64,000 nucleotides of DNA from Streptomyces cinnabarinus (GTDB lineage Bacteria > Actinomycetota > Actinomycetes > Streptomycetales > Streptomycetaceae), in the NCBI RefSeq assembly GCF_027270315.1, contig NZ_CP114413.1, positions 8,928,001 through 8,992,000 of the forward strand, read 5' to 3'. Positions 42,384 through 51,934 of this stretch are shown here, one piece after another. Both the position numbers and the translations under genes were made by a program. How positions within the stretch are numbered: position 1 is the stretch's first letter; every line of letters starts with the position of its first letter. The notes beneath the pieces are model-generated. The model saw only the letters and a program-made list of their open reading frames with translations. It made no database searches and was not told where the DNA came from.

Positions 42384-43454
42384 ATGGACGCGACCCCCGC
42401 CGTCCGGCTCGACGGTGTCTCCAAGCAGTACGCGGACTCCTACGCCGTCCACCGCCTGGACCTCGACATCGAGGCCGGCCACTTCTTCTCCCTGCTCGGC
42501 CCCTCGGGCTGCGGCAAGACCACCACGCTCCGCATGATCGGCGGCTTCAGCGACCCCAGCGAGGGCGCGGTGCTGCTGGCCGGTGAGGACGTCACAGCGC
42601 TGCCGCCCAACAAGCGCAACGTGAACACCGTCTTCCAGAGCTACGCCCTGTTCGACCATCTGAGCATCGCCGACAACGTCGGCTTCGGCCTCAAGCGCAA
42701 GGGCGTCGCCAGGAACGAGATACGGCAGCGGGTCGGCGAGATGCTGGAACTGGTGCAGCTCGCCGGTCTCGCCGACCGCCGGCCCCGCACGCTCTCCGGC
42801 GGCCAGCGTCAGCGCGTGGCCCTGGCCCGCGCGCTCGTCAACCGCCCGGCCGTGCTGCTGCTGGACGAGCCGCTGGCCGCCCTCGACCTGAAGCTGCGCC
42901 GGCAGATGCAGGTGGAGCTGAAGCAGATCCAGCGCGAGGTCGGCATCACCTTCGTCTTCGTCACCCATGACCAGGACGAAGCGCTGACCATGTCCGACCG
43001 GATCGCCGTGATGAACGCGGGACGCATCGAGCAGTGCGGCACCCCCGAGGACATCTACGAACACCCCGCGACCGGCTTCGTCGCCTCCTTCATGGGCACC
43101 TCCAACCTGATGAACGGCACCTACCGGGACGGTGAGGTGACCCTGGACAAGGGCCCCGCCCTGCCCGTCGGCGCGCGGACCGGCATCGCGGACGGCACCG
43201 CCGTCAGCGTCTCCCTGCGCCCCGAGAAGATCTGGCTGTCGGACTTCGAACCGGGCATGGCGAAGCTGAGCGGCGTGCTCCGCGAGACCGTCTACAGCGG
43301 CCCGACCACGACCTATCTGATCGAGCTCGCCCCGGGCATGACGCTGTCGGTGCTGGAACAGAACACCGCCCGCGCCCGGATGGAGGACCGCTGGAGCGGC
43401 GGCGAGACGGTGGAGTTCGGGTGGCGGCCCGAGCACTGCCTGGTCCTGGCCTGA
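42384..43454 (+). CDS. potA: PotA-like ABC transporter ATP-binding protein
   Basis: 356 aa from ATG 42384, preferred over GTG 42375 because GGAGAG is 8 bases upstream. Walker A GPSGCGKTT, Q-loop FQSYALFDHLS, signature LSGGQRQRVALARAL, Walker B VLLLDEPLAALD and switch His in VTHDQDEA are all present. The C-terminal TOBE-like domain (residues about 270-356, VSVSLRPEKIWL) is typical of spermidine/putrescine importers. It powers the PotBC channel. Ends 24 bases before the amine oxidase. Confidence 0.92.
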   Translation: MDATPAVRLDGVSKQYADSYAVHRLDLDIEAGHFFSLLGPSGCGKTTTLRMIGGFSDPSEGAVLLAGEDVTALPPNKRNVNTVFQSYALFDHLSIADNVGFGLKRKGVARNEIRQRVGEMLELVQLAGLADRRPRTLSGGQRQRVALARALVNRPAVLLLDEPLAALDLKLRRQMQVELKQIQREVGITFVFVTHDQDEALTMSDRIAVMNAGRIEQCGTPEDIYEHPATGFVASFMGTSNLMNGTYRDGEVTLDKGPALPVGARTGIADGTAVSVSLRPEKIWLSDFEPGMAKLSGVLRETVYSGPTTTYLIELAPGMTLSVLEQNTARARMEDRWSGGETVEFGWRPEHCLVLA

Positions 43455-43478
43455 GCGCCCCGACGGAAAAGAGCGACC

Positions 43479-44798
43479 ATGCATCACGACGTGATCGTGC
43501 TCGGCGCCGGTCTCGCCGGGCTCGCCGCCGCCCGGGACCTGGCCTCCGCCGGCACCGACGTGCTCGTCCTGGAGGCCCGGGACCGCGTCGGCGGCCGGGT
43601 CGAGCAGACCCGCACACCCGACGGCCGCACCGTCCAGCTGGGCGGTGAGGTCGTCGGCCACGGGCACACCGCCTACCTCCGGCTCGCGAAGGAACTGGGC
43701 CTGAAGCTGGTGCCCAGCTATGTCCAGGAGCCGGGCCGCATGACCCGCGCCACCCCCGAAGGGCTCTCGGCCGGTGAACCGCCGCACTGGTTCGGCCCCG
43801 GCGACGCGGCCCTGCACACGCGGCTGAGCAAGGAGTTCTCCGCCCTCGCCGCCACCGTCGACCCGGACGACCCCTGGTCGCATCCGGACGCCGCCGCCCT
43901 GGACCGGCTCTCCGTGGCCGACTGGCTGCGCTCCCGCGAGGCCGGACCGGCCGTGGTCCGGCTGTGGGACATCGGCCAACTCGCCCTGGCCGGCGGCTCG
44001 TACGAGCGGATCTCCCTGCTCGCCGCACTGCGCAAGAGCGCCGCGGTCCCCGGCTCGGGCACCGGCGATTACGACTACGACGACTGGGAGGGACTACGCC
44101 TCGCGGAGGGCTCGGCGACCCTCGCCGAGGTCCTGGGCCGCGTGCTGGGACCGCGCATCCGGCTCGGCTCGCCCGTCGCCGCGCTGGACATCCGCCCGGG
44201 ACGCTGCACCGTGCGCCTGCACTCCGGCGAGGCCCTCACCGCCCGTGCTGTGGTGAGCGCCCTGCCCGTCGGCCCGCTGCGGGACGTCCACGTCAGCGGG
44301 GTCAGCGACGCGCGCCTCGCCTCCCTGCACCGGCAACGCCACGCCACGGCCGCGAAGTTCGCCGCCGTCTACGACCGCCCCTTCTGGCGGGACACAGGGC
44401 TCAACGGCCTGTCCGAGACCGAAGGCGTGCTGGGCAGCACCTGGCCGCAGAACGAAGGCGTCCTGTCGGCACTGATCCCGCCCGAGCGCTACGGCGTCCT
44501 GCTCGGCACCCCACCCCACCTGCGCACCCCCGAACTGCTCGCCGAGATCGCCGCCATGCTCGGCGACGAGGCCCTGCGGCCGAGCTCCTGCCACCTGCGG
44601 CTGTGGGGCACCGACCCCTGGACCCAGGGCTACGTCACCCAGTGGCCGCCCGGCGAGGTGATGGCCGTCGGCCCGCTGCACGGCACGCACGAACCGCCGT
44701 TCTACGTCTGCGGCTCCGACCAATGGGTCGCCGGATACATGGAGGGCGCCGTCCGCACCGGCCGCGCCGCCGCCGAGGAGGCGCTGCGCCGTGGCTGA
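43479..44798 (+). CDS. Flavin amine oxidase (monoamine/polyamine oxidase family)
   Basis: 439 aa. N-terminal dinucleotide motif VIVLGAGLAGLAAARDLASAG (residues 5-25) and the LEARDRVGGRV signature of FAD amine oxidases, the latter followed by the GG loop. The C-terminus has the FAD-contacting YMEGAVRTGRAAAEE, and WPPGEVMAVG precedes it. It would oxidise an amine to an imine/aldehyde with H2O2 or electron transfer. The next gene, an aldehyde dehydrogenase, overlaps by 8 bp, consistent with direct handover of the aldehyde. Confidence 0.92.
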   Translation: MHHDVIVLGAGLAGLAAARDLASAGTDVLVLEARDRVGGRVEQTRTPDGRTVQLGGEVVGHGHTAYLRLAKELGLKLVPSYVQEPGRMTRATPEGLSAGEPPHWFGPGDAALHTRLSKEFSALAATVDPDDPWSHPDAAALDRLSVADWLRSREAGPAVVRLWDIGQLALAGGSYERISLLAALRKSAAVPGSGTGDYDYDDWEGLRLAEGSATLAEVLGRVLGPRIRLGSPVAALDIRPGRCTVRLHSGEALTARAVVSALPVGPLRDVHVSGVSDARLASLHRQRHATAAKFAAVYDRPFWRDTGLNGLSETEGVLGSTWPQNEGVLSALIPPERYGVLLGTPPHLRTPELLAEIAAMLGDEALRPSSCHLRLWGTDPWTQGYVTQWPPGEVMAVGPLHGTHEPPFYVCGSDQWVAGYMEGAVRTGRAAAEEALRRG

Positions 44799-46212
44799 CA
44801 CCGACCGTCCCAACCACATCGGCGGCAAGGAGGCGCCGGCCGCGTCCGGCGCCACCCTGCCACTGATCGACCCGGCCACCGGGCGCGCCCACGGGACCGC
44901 CCCGCTGTCCGGCCCCGAGGACGTGGACGCGGCCTGCCGGGCCGCCGAAGAGGCCTTCGAGGGCTGGTCGTCGACGACTCCGGGGCACCGGCAGACGGCA
45001 CTGCTGCGGATCGCCGACGCCCTGGAGCGGGCGGCCGGACCGGTCGCGGACGCCGAGGTCGCCGACACCGGCAAGCCGCGCGCCCTGTTCCTCGGCGACG
45101 AACTGCCCGCGATCGTGGACGTGTTGCGGTACTTCGCCGGAGCCGCCCGCAATCTGCCCGGCGCGGCCGCCGCCGAGTACACGCCGGGCCGCACCTCCAT
45201 GCTGCGGCGCGAGCCCGTCGGCGTCTGCGCGCAGATCACGCCGTGGAACTACCCGCTGATGATGGCCGTATGGAAGATCGCCCCCGCGCTCGCGGCCGGC
45301 AACACCGTGGTCCTGAAACCCTCCGACACCACACCGTCCTCGGCCGTGCTCCTGGCCCGGCTGGCCGCCGAGCACCTGCCGCCGGGCGTGCTCAACGTCG
45401 TGTGCGGCGACCGCGACACCGGCCGTGCCCTGGTCGCCCACCCGGACGTCCGGCTGGTGGCTGTCACCGGAAGTGTCCGCGCGGGGCAGGAGATCGCCGC
45501 GGCGGCGGCCGCCGACCTCAAGCGGCTGCACCTGGAACTCGGCGGCAACGCGCCCGTGTTGATCCACGCGGACGCCGATCTGGACGACGCGGTAGAGCAG
45601 TTGTCGTCGCTGTCGTTCTACAACGCCGGCCAGGACTGCACGGCCGCGACCAGGATCCTGGTCGACCGGCGCGTCCACGACTCCTTCCTGGCCCGCTTCA
45701 CCGAACGGGCGGCGCACCGGCGGCCCGGGGCCCCGGACGAGGAGCGCACGGACTTCGGCCCGCTGGCCAACGCCGCCCAACTCGCCTCCGTACGCAGCCT
45801 GCTGGAGCATCTTCCGGGGCACGCCGAGATCGTCGCGGGCGGCACAGCCGTGGACCGGCCCGGCTACTTCCACCACGCCACGGTGGTCGCCGGAGTGCGG
45901 CAGGAGGACGAGATCGTGCAGCGCGAGGTGTTCGGCCCGGTCGTCACCGTCCAGCCCTTCACCGACGAGGCCGAGGCCGTACGGCTGGCCAACGGCGTCC
46001 CGCAGGGGCTCGCCGCGAGCGTATGGACGCGCGACCACGACCGTGCGATGCGGGCGTCACGGTCCCTGCGCACCGGCATCGTCTGGGTCAACACCCATGG
46101 CACGACGGTGTCGGAGATGCCGCACGGCGGGGTGGGTCACTCCGGCTACGGCAGCGACCTCTCCCTCGCCGGTCTGCTCGACTACACCCAGGTCAAGCAC
46201 GTCATGCTGTGA
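44791..46212 (+). CDS. NAD(P)-dependent aldehyde dehydrogenase (aminobutyraldehyde/betaine aldehyde type)
   Basis: 473 aa. Asn of the active site in ITPWNYPLMM, general-base Glu in LELGGNAP, catalytic Cys in NAGQDCTAATR, and EVFGPVVTVQPF in the C-terminal part. GQDCTAATR resembles gamma-aminobutyraldehyde and betaine aldehyde dehydrogenases. It overlaps the amine oxidase by 8 bp and should oxidise its aldehyde product to an acid, which the ADP-forming acyl-CoA synthetase of the divergent operon could then activate. Followed by a GC hairpin. Confidence 0.92.
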   Translation: MADTDRPNHIGGKEAPAASGATLPLIDPATGRAHGTAPLSGPEDVDAACRAAEEAFEGWSSTTPGHRQTALLRIADALERAAGPVADAEVADTGKPRALFLGDELPAIVDVLRYFAGAARNLPGAAAAEYTPGRTSMLRREPVGVCAQITPWNYPLMMAVWKIAPALAAGNTVVLKPSDTTPSSAVLLARLAAEHLPPGVLNVVCGDRDTGRALVAHPDVRLVAVTGSVRAGQEIAAAAAADLKRLHLELGGNAPVLIHADADLDDAVEQLSSLSFYNAGQDCTAATRILVDRRVHDSFLARFTERAAHRRPGAPDEERTDFGPLANAAQLASVRSLLEHLPGHAEIVAGGTAVDRPGYFHHATVVAGVRQEDEIVQREVFGPVVTVQPFTDEAEAVRLANGVPQGLAASVWTRDHDRAMRASRSLRTGIVWVNTHGTTVSEMPHGGVGHSGYGSDLSLAGLLDYTQVKHVML

Positions 46213-46223
46213 CGTCCGCGCGT

Positions 46224-46263
46224 ACCGGGTGGTCATGCGTCAATGGTGCAGTGGCCACCCGGT
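46224..46263. terminator. Hairpin between aldehyde dehydrogenase and MFS genes
   Basis: 12-bp stem with one G-T pair, ACCGGGTGGTCA (46224-46235) with TGGCCACCCGGT (46252-46263), 16-base loop, 11 bases after the stop at 46212. It may end the amine operon before the MFS gene, or attenuate it. Confidence 0.6.
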
Positions 46264-46306
46264 GCCCGCCGCTGCGGGCTCGCCCGGACGGGCGCAGACT
46301 GGGAAG

Positions 46307-47929
46307 GTGAGTGACACACCCCTCGGGCGTGATGACACCACGCCCGCGCCTCGTGCGGCTCATCAACAGACGCTGGTACTCGCGGCCATGATGTTCGCGG
46401 TCGCGATGACCTTCATCGACCAGACCATCGTCTCCATCGCCGCCCCGGACATCGTCCGGGAACTGGACCTGTCGGCGTCCGGCATGCAGTGGGTGATCAA
46501 CGCCTATCTGCTGGCCCTGGCCGCCTTCTTCGCCGTCGGCGGCCGCCTCGCGGACCTGTACGGCCCGCGCCGGATCGTCGTCATCGGCACCCTGGTGTTC
46601 GTCGTCTCCTCGGTGATGTGCGGCTGTGTCCCCAAAGGGGACGCCGCGCAGGGCTGGCTCATCGGCTTCCGGGCCGTCCAGGGTCTTGGGGCGGCGCTGC
46701 TCTTTCCCGCCGCGCTGGCGGTGGTCGTCGCGGTGTTCCCGGCCGAGCGGCGCGGCCGCGCCCTCGCCCTGTTCTTCGGGCTGTCCGGCGCGCTGACCGC
46801 CGTGGGACCGCTGCTGGGCGGCTGGCTCACCGCGGCATGGACGTGGCGCGCGGTGTTCTGGGTCAACGTGCCCGTGGCCGTGGTGGCGCTGGTGCTGACC
46901 GCGATGGCGCACATCACCGACCGCAGACGGACCGGCACTCTCGACATCGTCGGCGCCGCCCTGATGGCGGCCGGCATGGGCCTGAGCGTCCTCGGCTTCC
47001 AGCAGGCCTACGTCTGGGGCTGGGACAGCGCCGCCACCTGGCTGTGCGTCGCGGGCGGCCTGGCGATCCTCGCCGTCTTCGTCCGCTACGAGCGGGGCGT
47101 CCGCGATCCCCTGATCGACCTGCGCGTCTTCCGCGACCGGGGCTTCACCATGGACGCGGCGGTGCTGTTCTTCGCCATGCTCGCCTTCGTCCCGCTGTTT
47201 TTCTTCGCGTCCGTGTACGCCCAGGTCTCCCTCAGCGCCTCGCCCAACCAGGCCGCGCTGTTCCTGCTGTACGTCTTTGCCGGCTTCGCCATCGCCTCGC
47301 AGTGGGGCGGGCGGATCCTCGACAAGCGGGGCGCCCGTCCGGCGCTGCAGATGGGCGCCGTCGTGGGCTGCGTCGGGTTCGCCCTGTGGGCGGGCAAGCT
47401 GACCGACCTGTCCATGCACGACCAGTGGCCGTATGCGGCCCTGGCCGGGGCGGGCATCGGTTTCATCCTGGCCCCCGCCTCCACGGATGCCGTCAACCGC
47501 GCCATCGGTCCGTCCTACGGCGAGGTCACGGGCATCACCCAGACGGTGCGCAACTACGCCGCGAGCGTGGGCATGGCGGTCTTCGGCACCCTGCTCACCC
47601 ATGTCACCCGTTCGAACGTGACGAACACCCTGGAAGCGCATGGCATGTCGGCCGAGCAGGCCCGGGACACGGCCCACAGCCTCAGCGGCTCCATCACGGG
47701 CAGCGGCGACGCCGCCCCGCCCACGGGCACCGGGCCCGCCGCCGACCAGATGCGGGAGGTCGTCAGCGCGGTGCAGAGGGACTTTGCCGAGGCGAACCAG
47801 TGGGTGTTCTACGGCATGGCCATCGCCCTGGGCATCGCCTTCCTGTTCGCGCTGCTCCACCCGGGCGGCACCGCGGCCGCCTCCTCCGTCGAGGCGCAGC
47901 AGGAGCGCACCTCAGCGAAGAGCGCCTGA
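46307..47929 (+). CDS. MFS transporter, DHA2 (14-helix) family
   Basis: 540 aa from GTG 46307. Fourteen transmembrane helices; motif A-like GGRLADLYGPRRIVVIG after helix 2, and motif C-like SGALTAVGPLLGGWLTAAWTWRAVFWVN. Typical of EmrB/QacA-type proton-driven drug exporters. The C-terminal region about 480-505 is a soluble Gly/Pro loop. It lies 94 bases after the aldehyde dehydrogenase, across a hairpin, so it may be only partly co-transcribed. It could export toxic amines or intermediates. Confidence 0.88.
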   Translation: MSDTPLGRDDTTPAPRAAHQQTLVLAAMMFAVAMTFIDQTIVSIAAPDIVRELDLSASGMQWVINAYLLALAAFFAVGGRLADLYGPRRIVVIGTLVFVVSSVMCGCVPKGDAAQGWLIGFRAVQGLGAALLFPAALAVVVAVFPAERRGRALALFFGLSGALTAVGPLLGGWLTAAWTWRAVFWVNVPVAVVALVLTAMAHITDRRRTGTLDIVGAALMAAGMGLSVLGFQQAYVWGWDSAATWLCVAGGLAILAVFVRYERGVRDPLIDLRVFRDRGFTMDAAVLFFAMLAFVPLFFFASVYAQVSLSASPNQAALFLLYVFAGFAIASQWGGRILDKRGARPALQMGAVVGCVGFALWAGKLTDLSMHDQWPYAALAGAGIGFILAPASTDAVNRAIGPSYGEVTGITQTVRNYAASVGMAVFGTLLTHVTRSNVTNTLEAHGMSAEQARDTAHSLSGSITGSGDAAPPTGTGPAADQMREVVSAVQRDFAEANQWVFYGMAIALGIAFLFALLHPGGTAAASSVEAQQERTSAKSA

Positions 47930-47952
47930 CCGTGTCGCGGTCGCCGCCCGTC

Positions 47953-50142
47953 TCAGGCAGGCCTGCGAGAGCCGCTGCCACCGGGACCGCCGCCGGCGTC
48001 CGAGCCGACATCGGCCTCCTGTGTCGCCCCGCCGCGGGAGAGCCGCGTCAGATCGGCCGCCAGGGACTCCAGCCACTCGACCACTGCGTAATACCGCCGC
48101 GGCGCCCCCACCGGCTCGGCGCTGAACTCGGCGGTGACCGGAGCGATCCGGGGGACGGACAGGGAGGGTGTGTCCCCGCCCGGGTCCAGGGCCGCGGAGA
48201 GCAGCAGCATCCGCCCGGCCATGCGTTCACCGAGTGCCTCCACCGCCCGGGCCGTCGCGGCGGGCAGCACGGTGACGGGCGGATCCAGCAGCCGCTCGGA
48301 GCCCCACAGTGTGTGGTGGCCGGCGATGAGCGTCGCCTGCCAGTCCACCGGCGCCGGGGGACCCCGCCGGGCGCCGGTGAGGGATGTGGGCTCGCTCTGG
48401 AACTGCGCGTAGGCCGACTCGGCGAGGACGACGGCGTGATGCAATGACCGGTGCCCGGGTGCGCCGGCCGGCACGATTGTGGCGGCGCCGCCCGCCACCG
48501 ACGAGGTCGTCGCCACCACGACCTCCGCGGCGGTGCGCAGGAGTTCGGCGGCGGCTCGGCGCATCTCGTCATGGGCCCCGCGCGGCCATGCCAGCAGCCC
48601 GAACACCGCGCCGATCGCGCTGCCGATGAGCACGTCGAGCATGCGCACCTCCGCCAGCTGCCAGGTGGACGGCGCCAGCTGCGCGAACACCAGGGCCACC
48701 AGCACGGTGAACAGCCCCTGGGCCCAGCCGACCCCCCGCACCGGCCCGACGGTGAAGGCGAACAGCATCCACACGGGCAGCACTACGGCGTAGACGTTCG
48801 TGTGGGTGCCCACCAGGGTCAGTGTCCCGGCGGTCAGCAGCGCCCCGGCCAGTGTGCCCGTGAGCGCGAGCCGGATGGTGTGCCGGGTCGCCTCCAGGGT
48901 GGTCCTGGTGAGGCTGAGCGTGGCCAGCATGGCCCAGAAGCCGTGCGGCAGCGTGTCGATCCCCGCGACGAGCCGCGCCGCCGTGAGAGCCAGCGCGATC
49001 CGCACCGCGTTCTGGAAGAACACCGAACGCCGCCCCGCGTGCCCGCGCAGCCGGTGCCACCACAGCACCGGGGCCGGGACGGTGGAGTACCAGAAACGCT
49101 CGGGCGGCACCTCCACCTCGGCATGCCGCCCGCGTACAACCCGGTCGGCCGCCGCCCCCATCGCCAGCGCGGCATCCGCGATCTCCAGCACGGCCGCGTG
49201 CCCGCGCAGCACCACCGGCGCAAACCCGGACGCCTGCGCGGACAGGGCCGACAGCGCGGCACGCGCTGAGGACAGCTCCTGGTACGGCCCCATGGGCGAG
49301 GGTCCTTCGCGCAGACACCCCGCCGTCGCCGTGGCGAGGCCCGCCACCGCACGCAGCACGGCGGTCACCTCCCGCTCCGGCGCCCGGGGCGGGGCGGGCA
49401 GCCGCGCCAGCCGGTTCAGGAGCGTACGGACGGCGAGGCCGGTGTGCGCGAGGGCCCGCTCCCGTACTCCGGGGCCCGCCGGACGCTCCGCCTCGGGCAC
49501 CATCAGCGACCGCAGGGCCCGCCCGTTCTCCTCCGCCGAGCTCCGGTCCGCGGCGCCCAGGACGTACGGCGGCACGGCCAGGGCCCGCGCACAGTGCGCC
49601 GCGGTCCAGGCGGCGCGGGCGGCCCGCTCCCGGTACGCCATGGGGGCGGGCTCGGGGAAGATCAGCCACTCGGCGGCGACCAGTAGCACCAGCCCGGTCG
49701 TCGTACCGAGCAGCCGCTCGCCGAGCGAGCCGGGGTCGTACGGCGGGAACGACGGCAGGATGTACAGCAGCTGCAGCCCCGGTGCCACGCCCGCCGGACG
49801 GGGTCCGCCCACGGCGCAGAAGGCCAGCGTGAAGCCGACCGCCAGCATCCCGGCGACGGCGCTCCAGGTGCGTACCGACAGATACGTGCCGACGACCACC
49901 AGCACCCAGCACACCGGCAGTACCCGCGCCATGGTTGCGGCGCGCTGCCGTCCGGTCCCGGGGATCCGCGACAGCCCGCCCAGGGACACCGCGCCGAACA
50001 GGGCGTAGGTGGCCGCGACGGGACTGTCGAGTCCGTACCGGAAGAGGTAGAAGCCGACCGCGGCGGCAAGCGCCACACGCACGGCCCGACGGCCCGAAGC
50101 GGCGTAGGCCGCCGGAAACCAGTCGGCTGGGAGACCCCTCAC
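47953..50142 (-). CDS. FUSC family membrane protein (aromatic acid exporter-like)
   Basis: 729 aa from GTG 50142 (longer starts to 50238 are open; the ribosome site is poor). Two blocks of hydrophobic helices: about residues 15-165 (VRVALAAAVGFYLFRYG, CWVLVVVGTYLSVRTW) and about 390-520 (AVRIALALTAARLVAG, TIRLALTGTLAGALLTAG, AVVLPVWMLFAFTV), each followed by a soluble helical region. The two-block layout is that of fusaric acid resistance / YccS-like proteins. It converges on the MFS gene with a 23-bp gap. Substrate unknown. Confidence 0.85.
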   Translation of the reverse strand: MRGLPADWFPAAYAASGRRAVRVALAAAVGFYLFRYGLDSPVAATYALFGAVSLGGLSRIPGTGRQRAATMARVLPVCWVLVVVGTYLSVRTWSAVAGMLAVGFTLAFCAVGGPRPAGVAPGLQLLYILPSFPPYDPGSLGERLLGTTTGLVLLVAAEWLIFPEPAPMAYRERAARAAWTAAHCARALAVPPYVLGAADRSSAEENGRALRSLMVPEAERPAGPGVRERALAHTGLAVRTLLNRLARLPAPPRAPEREVTAVLRAVAGLATATAGCLREGPSPMGPYQELSSARAALSALSAQASGFAPVVLRGHAAVLEIADAALAMGAAADRVVRGRHAEVEVPPERFWYSTVPAPVLWWHRLRGHAGRRSVFFQNAVRIALALTAARLVAGIDTLPHGFWAMLATLSLTRTTLEATRHTIRLALTGTLAGALLTAGTLTLVGTHTNVYAVVLPVWMLFAFTVGPVRGVGWAQGLFTVLVALVFAQLAPSTWQLAEVRMLDVLIGSAIGAVFGLLAWPRGAHDEMRRAAAELLRTAAEVVVATTSSVAGGAATIVPAGAPGHRSLHHAVVLAESAYAQFQSEPTSLTGARRGPPAPVDWQATLIAGHHTLWGSERLLDPPVTVLPAATARAVEALGERMAGRMLLLSAALDPGGDTPSLSVPRIAPVTAEFSAEPVGAPRRYYAVVEWLESLAADLTRLSRGGATQEADVGSDAGGGPGGSGSRRPA

Positions 50143-50257
50143 TCCTTCAGGATCACTCTGCCCCCTCGGGGACGCCCCTCGGCACGAGATACGGATCAGT
50201 GGTCGAGGCCCGGAGTCGAGGACACAGGTTGACCGCAAGGGTTCCTACGGTCGTTCC

Positions 50258-51094
50258 ATGACTCAGACGCAGAACATCCTTGTCACCGGCGCCACCGGAA
50301 CCGTCGGCCGTCAGATCGTCGCCGAACTGCTCACCCGAGGCCACCGAGTCCGCGCCCTGACCCGGGACGCGGCCAAGGCCGACTTCCCTGACGGAGTCGA
50401 GGTCGTCGAGGGCGACCTGACAGACCCGGACACCCTGGCCGCCGCCCTGGAAGGCGTGACCGGCCTGCACCTCATCACCTTCGGCGGCGCCTTCTTCGCC
50501 CCTCTGGAGACGGGCCCGCGGATCCTGGAACTGGCCCGCGCGGCCGGCGTACGCCGGGTCACCGTGCTGCACGGTGGCGGGCCGTCGCTGCTGGAGGACG
50601 CCGTGCGCGCGGACGACGGGGTGGACTGGACCGTACTCATGCCGGTCGAGTTCATGGCCAACGCGCTGGAATGGGCGGAGGGCATCGTCACCCGGGACGA
50701 GGTCCGGGAACCGTTCGTCAACCGCCTCAGCGCCATGGTGCACGAGGGCGACATCGGCGCCGTTGCCGCGGTCGCGCTCACTGAGGAGGGCCACGCCGGC
50801 CAGGAATACGTGATCACCGGCCCCGAACTGCTCACCGTCGGCGACAAGGTGGCCGCTGTCGCCAACGCCCGCGGCCGGGCGGTCTCCCTGGTGGAGCTGA
50901 CGGAGGAACAGGCCGTCGACCAGTGGCGGGCGGCAGGCCACCCCGAGGACGTCATCGGCTTCCTCATCGAGGCCTACGGCAACACTCCGGAGGTCGGCCG
51001 TACGGTCATCGACACCGTCGAGAAGGTCACGGGCCGCCCCGCCCGCTCGTTCGGCCAGTGGTCGGCGGAGCACGCGGCCGCCTTCACGGCCTAG
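50258..51094 (+). CDS. NmrA-like NAD(P)-binding reductase
   Basis: 278 aa. N-terminal NILVTGATGTVGRQIVAELLTRGHRVRAL is the GxxGxxG Rossmann motif of atypical short-chain dehydrogenases; VEVVEGDLTDPDTLAAAL follows. The middle has VDWTVLMPVEFMANALEW, which lines the substrate site in NmrA/QOR2-type proteins. No YxxxK pair is seen, in keeping with NmrA-like sensors or quinone reductases. It stands alone and divergent from the FUSC gene. Confidence 0.88.
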   Translation: MTQTQNILVTGATGTVGRQIVAELLTRGHRVRALTRDAAKADFPDGVEVVEGDLTDPDTLAAALEGVTGLHLITFGGAFFAPLETGPRILELARAAGVRRVTVLHGGGPSLLEDAVRADDGVDWTVLMPVEFMANALEWAEGIVTRDEVREPFVNRLSAMVHEGDIGAVAAVALTEEGHAGQEYVITGPELLTVGDKVAAVANARGRAVSLVELTEEQAVDQWRAAGHPEDVIGFLIEAYGNTPEVGRTVIDTVEKVTGRPARSFGQWSAEHAAAFTA

Positions 51095-51162
51095 CTCTGA
51101 GGCGCAGCGGGTGCGTGCTTCCCGCGCCTGACGTCGGGGCGTGCTGGCCCGGATTCGGCGGA

Positions 51163-51184
51163 CCGGCGGTTCAACTACCGCCGG
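51163..51184. terminator. Bidirectional terminator hairpin
   Basis: Perfect 8-bp stem CCGGCGGT/ACCGCCGG with a 6-base loop, between two convergent stop codons (51094 and 51193). Confidence 0.6.
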
Positions 51185-51192
51185 CCGGCCGG

Positions 51193-51852
51193 TTACTCGT
51201 ACCGGTACTTCAGCGAATCCGCCTCCGCCTGCTCGATGTCGGCGATCGTCAGCCCCGGCATCCGCAGTTGGGCCAGTGTCACCTCGGCCGAGGTCGGCTG
51301 CGCGTCCGCCGGCAGCCACTGCTCGGGCTTCCAAGCGCCGCTGCGCAGCAGCGACTTGGGGCAGTGCGGGTAGACCTCCTCGATTCCTACCACCAGCGCG
51401 CTGGCAGGCGGCTTGCCCACGGCGGTCAGTTGCGACAGCAGCTCCGGGCGGGTGGAGACGCAGGCCCGGCCGTTCGCTCTGAGCGTCGTGGTGCGCCCTG
51501 GGGTGATGAACAGCAGCCCGGCTCGTCCGGTGGCGACGACGTTCTGCAGGGTGTCCAGACGCTTGTTGCCGGTCGCGTCCGGTATCGCCACCGTCCGTGA
51601 GTCCAGGACGGCGACGAACCCTGCGGGACCGCCACGCGGCGAAACGTCACAGTTGCCCTCGGCGTCCGCGCTGGCGACCAGAACCAGCGACGAGCACCCG
51701 ATCAACTGCCGGGTCTGCGCGGTGAGTTCGGTCATCTGCTTGCGCAGGGCCGCATCCTTCGGGAGTTCGTAGACCTGACGGAGCGCCTCCTGGTCGGGCA
51801 CGGCGTCAACGCGGAGCGAGTCGAAGGCACTGTCGGCAAGGGGTGTTGTCAT
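51193..51852 (-). CDS. PPOX-class flavoprotein (MSMEG_1061-like pyridoxamine 5'-phosphate oxidase family)
   Basis: 219 aa. Split-barrel flavin-binding fold: FVLVASADAEGN-like strand (LVLVASADAEGNCDVSPRGG, about 56-75), AIPDATGNKRLDTLQNV for the FMN phosphate, and GLLFITPGRTTTLRANG. The family (annotated MSMEG_1061-type FMN-dependent PPOX) reduces or binds small aromatic or F420/FMN-linked substrates. The Cys in YPHCPKSLLRS is conserved in it. Convergent with the NmrA-like gene. Confidence 0.88.
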   Translation of the reverse strand: MTTPLADSAFDSLRVDAVPDQEALRQVYELPKDAALRKQMTELTAQTRQLIGCSSLVLVASADAEGNCDVSPRGGPAGFVAVLDSRTVAIPDATGNKRLDTLQNVVATGRAGLLFITPGRTTTLRANGRACVSTRPELLSQLTAVGKPPASALVVGIEEVYPHCPKSLLRSGAWKPEQWLPADAQPTSAEVTLAQLRMPGLTIADIEQAEADSLKYRYE

Positions 51853-51934
51853 GCCTCGACCCTAATCGCCCGGCCGATCCGCGATTGATCTTGGTCGATG
51901 AGAGAAGCGGTGGTCATTGCCCACCCGATCAGAG

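Noticed and set aside
42228..43979. Long minus-strand open frame over potA and the amine oxidase
   Set aside because: No domain, shadows two well-supported genes, and codon bias is on the other strand.
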